Below, in pieces: positions 7,428 through 16,875 of a DNA stretch of 64,000 bases. The notes under the pieces were generated by a model, which did no database searches, was not told the DNA's origin, and saw only the letters and a program-made list of their open reading frames with translations. The stretch lies in NCBI GenBank assembly GCA_963791885.1, contig CAWBUL010000004.1, forward strand, positions 310,001-374,000, read 5' to 3'. Position numbers and translations under genes: made by a program. Position 1 is the first letter of the stretch. Each line of letters opens with the position of its first letter. Source of the stretch: CAVSUZ01 sp963791885. Lineage in GTDB: Bacteria > Pseudomonadota > Alphaproteobacteria > Acetobacterales > Acetobacteraceae.

Positions 7428-9209
7428 GTGACGCTGCACCAGGCCGAGGCCTTGGCCATCATCGGGATGATGTTCGTTCTGTTCATCACCGATCGGCTTC
7501 GGTACGACGTGGTCGCAGCGCTGGCACTCAGCGCGTGCCTGCTCACCGGGGTTGTTCCTCCGGACAAGGCCTTCGCAGGCTTCTCCAATTCCCTCATCAT
7601 CTTGATCGGCTCGGTCCTGGTACTCAGCCGGGCAGTGGCCAATTCCGGTGTGATCGAGCAAGTGATGCGCAGGGCGATGCGCCGGTTGCGGGGCACGTCA
7701 GCACAGATCTTGGCGTTGACCAGCTCCGTAACATTCCTCTCCGCCGTCATGAAGAACGTCGGGGCGCTCGGGATTTTCCTCCCTATCGCTGTCCAGGCGG
7801 CGGAACGGGATGATCGCCCACCCTCCCGCTACCTGATGCCGCTATCGTTCGGATCCCTGATCGGAGGCACGATCACGCTGATCGGTACCTCGCCCAATCT
7901 GCTGATCTCGACTGTCCGGCAGGAAACGGTCGGACATCCTTACCCATTCTTTGCATTCACTGCGGTGGGCCTACCGCTCTCTGTCGTCGTGATCGCCTTC
8001 CTGACATTCGGCTGGCGGTTGTTGCCGGAGCGTCAGGGCGAACCGTCCGCCGAAAAACGCTTCACGGTGGAAGACTACACAGCCGAGGCGCGACTGCCGA
8101 CCGGTTCCAAACTGGTGGGCAAAACAGTGGCGGATCTGGAGGCGCTCGGAGAAGGCGAGGTCACGGTCGTCACGATCATTCGCGAACATGACCGCCGCTA
8201 CATCCCTTCGACCCACTGGACTCTCTATGCCGACGATCTGCTTTTGCTGCAGGGCGATCCGGTGGCCTTGCAGCCGGTGATCGCGGCAGCAGGACTGGAA
8301 CTCGCCGGAGCGGACGCAATTGCGCACACCGCTCCGCAGGACAAGGACGACGCGCTGGAAAGCATCGAAGCCGTCGTAACGGCGGACTCGCCGTTGGTCG
8401 GACAAACTTTGCACGGAATGCGCGTGCGGCGGCGTTACCAGGTGAATGTGCTGGCCCTCAGCCGGGGCGATCGGCGGATTACGGCTCGGCTGGGCGAGAG
8501 CCGCCTCGGGATCGGAGATGTGATCGTGCTGCAGGGGCGGCGGACTCAGCTCGAGGAAGCGATCCGCGATCTCGGCTGCCTGCCGCTGGCGGAACGCAAC
8601 CTGACGCTGGGCAATGCGCCGTCGCGCTGGGCCTCGCCAGTGATATTGCTGGCCGCGATCGCCGCGACCGTATCCGGTGTCCTGCCGGTCGAGGCGGCAT
8701 TCTTCATCGGCGCGGTGCTCGTGGTGCTGTTCGGGCTGATCGCACCGCGTCAGGCCTATGCGGCGCTGGATGGGCCGCTGCTGGTCATGCTGGCGTGCCT
8801 GATTCCCGTAGGAGAGGCGCTGCATACCACGGGGGCGTCCACGTTGGTGGCGGATCTGCTGACGGTGATTGGGCGGCATCTGTCGGGCCCCGGCGTGATT
8901 GCGTTGCTGCTGGTCGTCGCGATGGTCGTGACGCCATTCCTGCACCATGCGGCGGCGGTGCTGGTGATTGGCCCGATTGCCGCAGCGCTGGCACACAATC
9001 TGGGGTTTGCGCCGGATGCATTTCTTATGGCTGTGGCGCTGGGCGCCTCGTGCGATTTTCTGACGCCAATCGGCCATCAAAATAACCTGCTGGTGATGGG
9101 GCCAGCGGGCTATCACTTCAACGATTACTGGCGGCTCGGCTTGCCGCTATCGGTGCTGGTGGCGGTGTTCGGCACGGTGCTGATCGCGCTACGTTGGCCG
9201 CTGCATTAG
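7428..9209 (+). CDS. SLC13-family permease with two TrkA-C domains
   Basis: This 593-residue membrane transporter has the divalent-anion:sodium-symporter/ArsB layout. An N-terminal block of transmembrane helices includes SFGSLIGGTITLIGTSPNLL, which is the family's substrate hairpin. Two soluble TrkA-C (RCK-C) domains lie at about residues 210-380, and a second helical block carries ALGASCDFLTPIGHQNNLLV. Relatives carry sulfate, dicarboxylates or other anions; the substrate is not readable. The GTG at 7428 with AAAGGAA upstream fits better than an ATG 87 nt earlier. It is divergent from the BON gene and ends in an inverted repeat. Confidence 0.8.
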   Translation: MTLHQAEALAIIGMMFVLFITDRLRYDVVAALALSACLLTGVVPPDKAFAGFSNSLIILIGSVLVLSRAVANSGVIEQVMRRAMRRLRGTSAQILALTSSVTFLSAVMKNVGALGIFLPIAVQAAERDDRPPSRYLMPLSFGSLIGGTITLIGTSPNLLISTVRQETVGHPYPFFAFTAVGLPLSVVVIAFLTFGWRLLPERQGEPSAEKRFTVEDYTAEARLPTGSKLVGKTVADLEALGEGEVTVVTIIREHDRRYIPSTHWTLYADDLLLLQGDPVALQPVIAAAGLELAGADAIAHTAPQDKDDALESIEAVVTADSPLVGQTLHGMRVRRRYQVNVLALSRGDRRITARLGESRLGIGDVIVLQGRRTQLEEAIRDLGCLPLAERNLTLGNAPSRWASPVILLAAIAATVSGVLPVEAAFFIGAVLVVLFGLIAPRQAYAALDGPLLVMLACLIPVGEALHTTGASTLVADLLTVIGRHLSGPGVIALLLVVAMVVTPFLHHAAAVLVIGPIAAALAHNLGFAPDAFLMAVALGASCDFLTPIGHQNNLLVMGPAGYHFNDYWRLGLPLSVLVAVFGTVLIALRWPLH

Positions 9210-9258
9210 AGCGCGATCGCTTCAGGCTGCGTAGCCATTGAAGCGTGAATCGCGCTCT
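9208..9258. terminator. Imperfect inverted repeat at the end of the SLC13 gene
   Basis: AGAGCGCGATCGCTTCA (9208-9224) and TGAAGCGTGAATCGCGCTCT (9239-9258) can pair with a small bulge, starting on the stop codon of the permease gene. There is no T-tract, so this is either a weak terminator or another REP-like element. Only one copy was noticed. Confidence 0.4.
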
Positions 9259-9287
9259 CAACAACGATCCAGTTAGAAGGCTCCTCC

Positions 9288-9683
9288 ATGTCAGACAACG
9301 CGGAGTTCATTGCCGCCGCCAGTGCCGCGATGGACGGCTTCATGGCCGCATTCAACGCCGAGGACGCCGAGGCGATCCGCACCAAGTGGTTTCACTTCCC
9401 CCATGTGCGGTTTCACAGCGGCAAAGTGACCATCACCGAGCGCCCCGAGGACTATACGACAAATCTCGTTTGGACACGCACCGGCCAGTCCGCGGAATGG
9501 GGCCGCTCCGCCTGGGACTATGTCGAGGTCATCGATGCCGGGCCCGACAAGGTGCACTTCCGGGTGCAGTTCACACGATATCGGCCCGACGGAACCGTGG
9601 TGGGCAAGTATCGCTCGCTCTACATCGTGACGCTGAAAGACGGCCGTTGGGCAATCCAGGGCCGGTCAAGCTGGTCCGCCTGA
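9288..9683 (+). CDS. NTF2-like/SnoaL-like small protein
   Basis: This 131-residue protein fits the NTF2-like cone fold seen in SnoaL/DUF4440 proteins. It has an N-terminal helix pair, AAMDGFMAAFNAEDAEAI, followed by strands such as VHFRVQFTRYRPDGTVVGKY and a closing DGRWAIQGRSSWS. The family includes isomerases, dehydratases and non-enzymatic ligand binders. No catalytic set can be assigned. A ribosome binding site (AGAAGG) precedes the ATG at 9288. It is convergent with the NIPSNAP gene that ends 12 nt away. Confidence 0.7.
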   Translation: MSDNAEFIAAASAAMDGFMAAFNAEDAEAIRTKWFHFPHVRFHSGKVTITERPEDYTTNLVWTRTGQSAEWGRSAWDYVEVIDAGPDKVHFRVQFTRYRPDGTVVGKYRSLYIVTLKDGRWAIQGRSSWSA

Positions 9684-9695
9684 CAGGGGAGTGCT

Positions 9696-10393
9696 TCAGC
9701 GGATGCGGCTGTAGTCGAGCGGCCGCATCAGCACGCTGTCGATCCGTGCCACCGTTTTCATCCATCGCTGCTTCACCAGTTCTCGGAGCCGTTGATCGGT
9801 ATCCTGTGCCTCGCGCCGCGCTGCCAGCTCTGCATGTCGGGGAAGTGGCGCAATTCAACGCTGCGATGCGACTCCGCGTTCATCGTTCCTGGGCCGATAA
9901 CGGTGTCGAAGAGTCCCAGCAGATGGCCGCCATTGCGTTCGAGCGCCGGAGCGACCTCGGCAAGATAGAGCGCGTGATGGTCACCGCTGCCGCCCGGGCG
10001 GAAATGCAGGATGCGCTGCTCGATATAGCCGCGCGGCGTGCCACGCACGGCGTCGATGGCGGGCCACGCGTGCGGCAAGGGCGCCGTATCGTCTGCTTGC
10101 CGCAGGATCGCCGTCTCGACGTAATCCAGGTTGGGGAACAGGTTCGTGCGCCGCTGTTTCGACAGCTCTGCATCCTTGCGGACGCGTGCTTGGTGCCGCT
10201 CCCACTTGCCGAGGTCATCGAACTGTCGCAGCTGGAAGACGGCGCAACCGGCATCGGGGCCGATCAGCACCTCCCACGCCCCAATAAGCACGGAGCCGTG
10301 CGCGTCGAGTGATGACATGCCGGTCTGAAATGCGGCATGCCGCGCCTCCAGACGGCCCTCCCGACAAACGACCTGACGATGTTGGTAGATCAT
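9696..10393 (-). pseudogene. NIPSNAP family protein, frameshifted near the C-terminus
   Basis: Two NIPSNAP-type ferredoxin-like modules are seen: one from MIYQHRQVVCREG, and a second around YIEQRILHFRPGGSGDHHAL with VELRHFPDMQSWQ. Such proteins are dimeric alpha/beta barrels of mostly unknown role. After SWQ the reading frame becomes arginine-rich and ends early, while another frame gives ARREAQDTDQRLRELVKQRW and ends DSVLMRPLDYSRIR, a sensible C-terminus. One missing base near 9812-9826 explains this. The ATG overlaps the stop of the MFS gene (ATGA), so the two form an operon. Confidence 0.65.
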
Positions 10394-11688
10394 CCGGCCG
10401 CCGCCTGCTCGCGCAGCTCATCCGCGATGCCATGCCCGGCGAGCAGACGAAGCCGGTCGCTCTCCGGATCGATCAGCATCATGGCGATCAGCGCGACGAT
10501 CACCACGACAGCTCCTATCAACATAAAGCCGTTGCGAAATCCCTGGACAGGATCGGCGCCGGTATCGACGATCATGCCCATCAGTACGGGCGCGAACGGG
10601 CCGGCCAAGGTCGCGATGGCGTTGTTGATGGCGAGCATCGAACCGCGCTGGGCTGTCGGCGTGATCTCGGCGACAATCACGTGGCCGAGGCTGAAAATCA
10701 GCGTGCCGCAGGAGAACGCGAGGGCAGTGCAGAGGATCGGCAAGATCGGACCGGATACAAGCGGCAGCGCGAAGGACAGCACGCCGGCGACGAGCAGGCC
10801 GGCGCAGGCGACACCGCCACGCGAAAGACGGCTGGAAACGCCGCGGCGTTTCAGCGATTCGGAGACGGCGCAGATACCGGGCATGAGGACGATCTGCGCC
10901 AGGGCCGGAAGGGTAACGATCCAGCCGACCTCGATTGGAGTGTAGCCGGCGCCCTTAGTCAGGTAGGCAGGAAGCCAGACCACCGCGAGCGTAAGCAACC
11001 AGTAGGCAGCGAAGCCCACCATTGCTTGTCCCACGAAGGTGCGGCTGCCCAGCATGCGACGGTAGGGCAGACGCACGGCCGTGTCGCCGGCCACGGCCAT
11101 CGGCTGTTCGGACAGGGTACCTTCCTTGCCGACGAAAATCCAAGCGACGCACCAGACGAGCCCGACAAGCCCGAGAAGCGCGAAGGCGGCGCGCCAGGAA
11201 TAGGTGACGATGACATAAACAATCCCCGGCGCGACGATGCCGATGCCGAAGGCTCCGCCGATCGACACGATACTGGTCGGCAATGGGCGGCGGATATTCG
11301 GGAACCACTTGTATACGGCATGGAGAGCGACCGGATACGCGGGACCTTCCGCAAGACCCAGTAACACACGGTTTGCTACCAGCGCTGCCAGCCCAACGGG
11401 CAACAGCATCGGAAGTTGGATCGCCGACCATGCGAGCACCATCGCCAGCAGGACCCATCGCGTCGGGGCGCGATTGACCAGGAACCCGATCAGCACTGTC
11501 GAAATCGAGAAGAAGGCGAAGAAGCTGGTTCCGACCAGGCCGAACTCGGTGTGATCGAGGTGCAGGTCGCGCATGATAGGCACGGCCGACAGGCCGATCA
11601 CCGCCTTGTCGGCGAAGTTGATCAGCATAAACAGGAACAGCATGCCTACAATCAGCCAGCCGCGAGCTGGGACATTGTCATCGCCCAA
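10390..11688 (-). CDS. MFS transporter, anion:cation symporter-like
   Basis: This 432-residue transporter has 12 predicted membrane helices, in two blocks split by a hydrophilic loop near residues 190-215. The first helix region reads GWLIVGMLFLFMLINFADKA. The next loop has DLHLDHTEFGLVGTSFFAFF, typical of the ACS (anion:cation symporter) branch, whose members import organic acids such as hexuronates or tartrate. The loop between helices 4 and 5 carries GLAEGPAYPVALHAVYKWFP. It overlaps the downstream NIPSNAP gene, so that protein may act on the imported compound. The substrate is unknown. Confidence 0.85.
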   Translation of the reverse strand: MGDDNVPARGWLIVGMLFLFMLINFADKAVIGLSAVPIMRDLHLDHTEFGLVGTSFFAFFSISTVLIGFLVNRAPTRWVLLAMVLAWSAIQLPMLLPVGLAALVANRVLLGLAEGPAYPVALHAVYKWFPNIRRPLPTSIVSIGGAFGIGIVAPGIVYVIVTYSWRAAFALLGLVGLVWCVAWIFVGKEGTLSEQPMAVAGDTAVRLPYRRMLGSRTFVGQAMVGFAAYWLLTLAVVWLPAYLTKGAGYTPIEVGWIVTLPALAQIVLMPGICAVSESLKRRGVSSRLSRGGVACAGLLVAGVLSFALPLVSGPILPILCTALAFSCGTLIFSLGHVIVAEITPTAQRGSMLAINNAIATLAGPFAPVLMGMIVDTGADPVQGFRNGFMLIGAVVVIVALIAMMLIDPESDRLRLLAGHGIADELREQAAAG

Positions 11689-11845
11689 TGGCGTTTCCCC
11701 TATGTGTTGCGGCGAGATGCCGGAATAGCCGATGGGAGCCTACGACACACGAGACGCCGTGGCGAGGGCGCAGCTTATTGGACGCCGTTCCGCTCGTAAC
11801 TATCCGGCTTCGACTGTCAGTGCACGAGTTTTGGTTCGCGCGGCT

Positions 11846-11923
11846 GCCGCTCGACGCCTGGTCTGCCTGCTCTATCGCCGCGTTGAGCTGCGCCTGCGAC
11901 GACACGGTGATCGTGGTGGCCAT
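11846..11923 (-). pseudogene. N-terminal remnant of a surface beta-strand-repeat protein
   Basis: Starting at the ATG at 11923, behind AGAGGGGAG, the reading frame gives MATTITVSSQAQLNAAIEQA. This resembles the starts of large secreted repeat proteins in Acetobacteraceae. After about 25 residues the sequence turns into unrelated arginine-rich codons. The rest of 11689-12001 holds no other convincing gene. I read it as a relic; a short real gene is possible. Confidence 0.4.
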
Positions 11924-12001
11924 GCGGGACTCCCCTCTTCATTCGATCATGACACAGAAGAAGAGCGGTTGCGAAGAGTTCATGACGGCGTCACCCATCG
12001 A

Positions 12002-14056
12002 ATGACATATGCGGTGAGCCGCTTATTCAGCGAGGAAATGCAGACCGACTTCACGCGCGCGATCGCATGTCATACCGAGGGGCGATACGCCGAAGCGGCG
12101 CAACTGTTTGCGTCGATCCGAGTCCACGCGCCCGGCGATGCGGATGTACTCCGGTTAAATGGCCTCGCGCTGGTGCGTGCTGGACAGGCTTCGTCCGCGC
12201 TGCCGTTGCTGAGACGGGCACGGCAACTCGCGCCGCGGGAGCCTCTGGCGCATCTCCACTATGGAATCGCGCTGCACGAAACGGGACGCTACGCGCGCGC
12301 CGCAGCACTCTTTCGTCGTGCAGCGATCCTCGCGCCGGGCGACCCGGCGCCGTGGACCAATTTGTCCGCGGCGCTGGTGGCCCTGGGGCTCGCACCGGCG
12401 GCGCGCGCCGCGGCCCGGCGTGCGATCCGCGCCGCCCCGGACCTGGCGGAAGCGCATTACGCGCTCGGCGCGGCCGAACTCGCGGCGGACGATCCGCAGG
12501 CGGCGCAGGAATCCTTCCTGCGTGCAATCCAGCGCCGTCGCGACATGCCGCAGGCCTGGATCAACCTGGTGCTGATTCTCGCCCGCCAGGGTCAAGTGGG
12601 CCTGGCGCAGCAGGCGATCGCGCGGGGGCTCGCGGTGTGTCCCGGGAACGAAGCGCTCCGCGCAGCCCAGGCCAGCTTCGCACTATTATCCGGCGAGCAT
12701 GACGCGGCGATCGCCACCCTCCGCGACGTGCTGGTGCAGGATCCAGGCTGCGTCGCAGCGCGGCTCACGCTGGCCGAAGCGGTACTGCTGGATGAGGGAC
12801 CGCGCGAGGCACTCGCACTGCTGGACGGTGCGCCGCCGGCGGGACGTGAAGGCGCGCACTGGCGCGCGCACCGGGCCTTGGCGCTCCTCCAGCTTAATGA
12901 GGATGCGGCGGCGCAGTTAGAACTCGGTGCTGTCGCGCCACCCTATGGCGATGCGGCGATTCTGATCAGTTGGGCACGCTGCAATCTCGCACTGCGCGCG
13001 GGACGCGTGGATGAAGCCGCCCAGGAAGCCGCGCATGTGGATGCGCTAGCGGCGGACGAAGCGGGGTGCTGTACGAGCATCGGGTGATCGCGCACTATAA
13101 TCTGGCGCGCTATCACCACCGTGCGGGACGGACGCGCTCAGCCTTCGATCATTGGGCGGCCGGCCAGGCGTTGTTGGCACGTTTGCAACCGTTTTCGCGC
13201 TCCGGGCATGCCGCGTTCATTGATGCCAGCATCGCCCTATACGATCGTGCCCGGCTTCATGCCGGGCCAGTTGCGCCCAGCGCCGATCGGGCTCCGGTCT
13301 TCGTCGTCGGGCTGCCGCGATCCGGCACAACACTGACCGAGCAGATCCTTGCCGCGCATACCAGCGTACATGGTGCGGGCGAGCGTGTCGCGCTGCCACG
13401 TCTCATGCAGCGCTTCGGACCGCCGCTGTCGGCAGAGGCGATGACGCACACTGCCGCGCTCGAACTCGCCGGCGCTCAACGAAATCGCCGAAGCGTACCT
13501 GACCGAGTTGCACGCGCTGGCTCCCGACGCCCGCTATGTCGTGGACAAAATGCCGGGCAACGCGCTTCTGCTCGGTTTCATCGCCACGCTACTCCCCGGT
13601 GCGCGGATCATCCTGTGCCAGCGCGATCCGCGCGACGTCGCGCTGTCGATCTTCCAATTGCGCTTCTTCGGGCACCATCCATACGCCCACGATCCGGCCG
13701 ATCTGGGCTGGTATATCGGCCAGCACGAGCGCCTGATGCGTCACTGGTTGCAAGTCCTGCCGCTGCCGGTGCTGGAAGTGGCGCTATCGGATTGGGTGGA
13801 GGATTTTCATACCACACTCGCGCGCGTGCTCGCTTTCCTGAACCTGCCGCATGATCCCGCCTGCGAGCGCTTCTATGAACAGGACCGAACCGTGCGCACG
13901 GCGAGCGCCTGGCAGGTGCGCCAGCCGATCAATGCGCGAGGAATTGGGCGTTGGCGCGCGTACGCCGACGAACTGGCGCCTGTGATCGTGGAGCTTGCGG
14001 CTGCGGGCGCGGTGGACACCGAGACGAACGAAGATCGCGCCCTATCCCTCTCCTAG
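12002..14056 (+). pseudogene. TPR-sulfotransferase fusion, two frameshifts
   Basis: Three adjoining frames make one protein. Frame one (from MTYAVSRLFSEEMQTDF) holds about 350 residues of tetratricopeptide repeats, with helices such as GRYAEAAQLFASIRVHAPGD. Frame two continues VLYEHRVIAHYNLARYHHRA and holds the 5'-PAPS loop FVVGLPRSGTTLTEQILAAH. Frame three, from LNEIAEAYLTELHALAPDAR, holds the 3'-phosphate part RIILCQRDPRDVALSIFQLR. The breaks are at 13063-13066 (a missing G in a G run) and about 13474 (net +1 or -2). TPR-sulfotransferases transfer sulfate from PAPS, and a cysD/cysNC pair lies 30 kb away. The end overlaps the convergent M20 gene by 15 nt. Confidence 0.7.
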
Positions 14057-15439
14057 ATCCCACCATAACCCGGCCATCGCCGCCATCCCCTCCCGCGCCG
14101 GGGCGATCAGCAGGTGTTCATCCGGACCGTGCTGTTGGCAGCCATTGTAACTATGGGGAATCCACACCAGCGGCGTGCCAAGCAAATCCTTGAAGACGTC
14201 GCCGGGCAGCCCGCCCGAGGAGTTCGGGATGATCTGCACCTTCCGCCCGAGGCTGCGCTCCATGCTACGTGCCACGCGTTGAACCCACGCGTCCGACGGA
14301 TCGGTGCGGCTCGCCGGCATCCGCACGTGTTCGTTCTCGATCTGCACCGCGGCAAACCCAGCGGCGTCCAGATGCCGCCGTAGTGCCGGCCCAAAGCGGT
14401 CCGGGTCGGCATCCACTGTATAACGAATCTGGCAATGCGCGCGCGCGTCGGGCGCCACCGCGTTGACCGGGTTCTCCCGCCGGCCCGACACCATCGCGAG
14501 CACGATGAAACTGCTCCACGCATAGATCTTTTCCGCTGCGCTCAGGCCCGGCTCGCCCCAGTCCGGATCCACCTGTGCGGCCTCGCCGCCGCCTTCCACC
14601 GGGCATCCGTCCAACACCGCGCGTACTGCCGAAGAGATGCCGTCCCGCGGCAACCATTCGGGAATCAGGATGCGTCCATGACGGTCCGCGATGGACGCGA
14701 TCGCGTTTGCCAAAATAATCGCCGGATCAGGCGTGATCCCACCCCAATGCCCGGAATGCACGCCACCTGGACGCAAACGCACCACCAGGTCGAAATGGAA
14801 CGTGCCGCGGGTCCCGGTCGCAATCGTCGGCGTTTCCGGTGCAACGCGCGGACCGTCGCTGCCAATCAGCACGTCCGCCGCCAGTTCAGAAGTATAGGCA
14901 GCAACGAAATCGCGCAAACCAAGCGACCCGCGTTCCTCGGCACTTTCGAGAACCAACTTCAGGTTGAACCCGAGCCGCCCCTTACGCTCGGCAAGCACCG
15001 CCTCCAGCGCCGTCAAATTCAATGCATGCTGGCCCTTGTTGTCCGCCGTGCCGCGCCCGTACCAGCGACCGTTTTCCTCGCTCAAACGCCAGGGATTGCG
15101 GCCGGCACTCCATTGGTCTTCCAGACCGCGGACCGTATCGACATGGCCATAGGTCAGAACCGTAGGCCGGGCGGGGTCCTCCATGCGCGTGGCGGTCAGC
15201 ACCGGGCCGATGCCGGCCACCGGATTGGCGCGCACCGCGACCGTAAACCCCAACCGCTCTAACCAGGGCGCGATAGCCTGTCGCAGATACCGATCGATAT
15301 CGGCTTCGTGACCCGGGTCCTGAGACGTGCTGGGTATCGCGACCAGATCGGCCAGGCGCTGACGAAAGCCGCCATTATCAAACTCATCCAGCGCTCGTTT
15401 GATCGCCAACTGTCGTCCCGCACCTACGCCATCTGACAT
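14042..15439 (-). CDS. M20 family metallopeptidase
   Basis: This 465-residue di-zinc exopeptidase or amidohydrolase belongs to the M20/M28 group (dipeptidase, acetylornithine-deacetylase-like). Metal and catalytic motifs are TYGHVDTV, GRWYGRGTADNKGQ, LESAEERGSLG and IPHSYNGCQQHGPDEHL. The middle dimerisation (lid) domain includes GVHSGHWGGITPDPA. Length is normal. The substrate may be a dipeptide or N-acyl amino acid. It is divergent from the branched-chain-type binding protein gene 115 nt away, so peptide or amino-acid use is a reasonable guess. Confidence 0.85.
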   Translation of the reverse strand: MSDGVGAGRQLAIKRALDEFDNGGFRQRLADLVAIPSTSQDPGHEADIDRYLRQAIAPWLERLGFTVAVRANPVAGIGPVLTATRMEDPARPTVLTYGHVDTVRGLEDQWSAGRNPWRLSEENGRWYGRGTADNKGQHALNLTALEAVLAERKGRLGFNLKLVLESAEERGSLGLRDFVAAYTSELAADVLIGSDGPRVAPETPTIATGTRGTFHFDLVVRLRPGGVHSGHWGGITPDPAIILANAIASIADRHGRILIPEWLPRDGISSAVRAVLDGCPVEGGGEAAQVDPDWGEPGLSAAEKIYAWSSFIVLAMVSGRRENPVNAVAPDARAHCQIRYTVDADPDRFGPALRRHLDAAGFAAVQIENEHVRMPASRTDPSDAWVQRVARSMERSLGRKVQIIPNSSGGLPGDVFKDLLGTPLVWIPHSYNGCQQHGPDEHLLIAPAREGMAAMAGLWWDLGEG

Positions 15440-15554
15440 CGATCAATCCCAATCCGGAATTGACGCGCCGCGCGGGTTTCCAGCAAACTCCGCCGTCCGC
15501 GTCCGTGTGGAAAAAATACAACCAAAGCGGCGTCGCCGCAGGGAGACCACGTTC

Positions 15555-16793
15555 ATGACGACCATCGCACGCCGTCTGCTTCTGCTTGCATCCGCCGCAG
15601 CCTGGGTGACACCGGTACCGGTGCTCGCACAGACCAAGGAGCCGATCAAGATCGGCGTGGTCAGCGAGTTCGCTGCCGTCGTGGGGCAGCCGATCGCGCA
15701 GGGCGCGCAACTGGCTGCCGACGAAATCAACGCCCATGGCGGCATCGACGGTCGGCAGGTGCAGATCATCGCCTACGACGATCACTCATCCGCCGCGGAC
15801 GGGGTGCGCGCGTTCCAGCGCCTAGCGGAGCAGGACCACGTGGCGGCGGTGATCACGACCTTTATCAGTGAGGTGGCTCTGGCGATCGAGCCTTGGGCGG
15901 CGCGGCTGCACATGCCCACGCTGACGCCCGCGGCCGCGAGCGACCTGATCAGCAAGCAGGTCCACGACAAATACGACCAGTACAAATACATGTTCGAAGG
16001 CTGGTTCCCGTCGCCCATCCTGGCCCAGGCGGTGTGCGACTCCTCGCGCGACACGCTGGTGAACCAGTTGCACATGAAAACCGCTGCCATCGTCAGTGAG
16101 GACGCGGACTGGACCAAGCCGCTGGACGCCGGCTACCAGAAATGCCTGCCGGGGGCCGGCCTGAAGGTCGTGGACCTGGTCAACTTCAACCCAGACACGA
16201 CGGACTTCACCCCGATCTTCAATGAGGTTGAAGGCAAGAAGCCGGATGTGATGGTCATGGGCATTGCCCATGTCGGCGTGCAGCCAACCGTCCAGTGGCA
16301 TTCGCAACAGGTGCCCATCCCCATGGCGGGCATCAGCGCACAGGCCAGCAACGACACGTTCTGGAAAAGCACGAACGGCGCGACCGAGGGCGTCATCACC
16401 CAGACCGGGTCGGCGCCCGGTATTGCCCTCAGTCCTGTGACCCTGGCCGTGCAGAAGGCGTATGAGGATAAGTACCACAACTTCCCGGCCTTCACCGGTT
16501 TCACTTCCTATGACGGAGTGATGGCCTTCGCGCAGGCGATCAAGCGGGCCGGATCGACCGATCCCGATAAGGTCGTCGCGGAAATGGAGAAGACCGACAT
16601 GGACGGCGCTGTCGGGCATCTCGCATTTTACGGCCGCAACGATGAGTTCACGCATGCACTGAAATACGGAACCAACTACGTGACCGGCATCTTCGTGCAG
16701 TGGCAGAACGGCAAGCAGGTGTGCATCTGGCCGACCAGCAAGTGCCCGAACAAGCTGGAATTCCCCAGCTTCGTGAAGCTGCCCGGCACTTGA
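15555..16793 (+). CDS. Branched-chain-type ABC transporter substrate-binding protein
   Basis: This 412-residue periplasmic binding protein has a signal peptide, MTTIARRLLLLASAAAW, with cleavage likely after VLAQ. The Peripla_BP_6 (LivK-like) fold follows: IKIGVVSEFAAVVGQPIAQG, AADEINAHGGIDGRQVQII, and later ITQTGSAPGIALSPVTLAVQ. A GTTCATG context marks the ATG. It heads the importer genes livH-livM-livGF that follow on the same strand, though an 82-nt gap containing repeat R2 separates them. Members bind amino acids, amides, urea or aromatics, so the ligand is open. Confidence 0.85.
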   Translation: MTTIARRLLLLASAAAWVTPVPVLAQTKEPIKIGVVSEFAAVVGQPIAQGAQLAADEINAHGGIDGRQVQIIAYDDHSSAADGVRAFQRLAEQDHVAAVITTFISEVALAIEPWAARLHMPTLTPAAASDLISKQVHDKYDQYKYMFEGWFPSPILAQAVCDSSRDTLVNQLHMKTAAIVSEDADWTKPLDAGYQKCLPGAGLKVVDLVNFNPDTTDFTPIFNEVEGKKPDVMVMGIAHVGVQPTVQWHSQQVPIPMAGISAQASNDTFWKSTNGATEGVITQTGSAPGIALSPVTLAVQKAYEDKYHNFPAFTGFTSYDGVMAFAQAIKRAGSTDPDKVVAEMEKTDMDGAVGHLAFYGRNDEFTHALKYGTNYVTGIFVQWQNGKQVCIWPTSKCPNKLEFPSFVKLPGT

Positions 16794-16798
16794 TTCTT

Positions 16799-16835
16799 TG
16801 TCATTGCGAGGCCCGCAGGGCCGAAGCAATCTCGT
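16799..16835 (+). repeat. Dispersed hairpin repeat R2, copy a
   Basis: This 37-nt element starts TGTCATTGCGAG and ends CGAAGCAATCTCGT, with an internal hairpin GGCCC-GCA-GGGCC. Copy b (30686-30722) has GCCGC-GAA-GCGGC at the same place, so the base changes keep the pairing. It lies 5 nt after the stop codon of the binding-protein gene. Confidence 0.8.
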
Positions 16836-16875
16836 TTGGCTCTGCGCACGCGCTGACACCCAGGCGCAATACTGA

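Noticed and set aside
7971..9116. 381-codon minus-strand frame rich in Gln, Arg and His
   Set aside because: It is the antisense shadow of the SLC13 permease; composition is typical of reverse-frame translation.
10309..11364. 351-codon plus-strand frame over the MFS gene
   Set aside because: Hydrophilic Asp/Gly/Arg/His-rich shadow of a membrane protein on the other strand.
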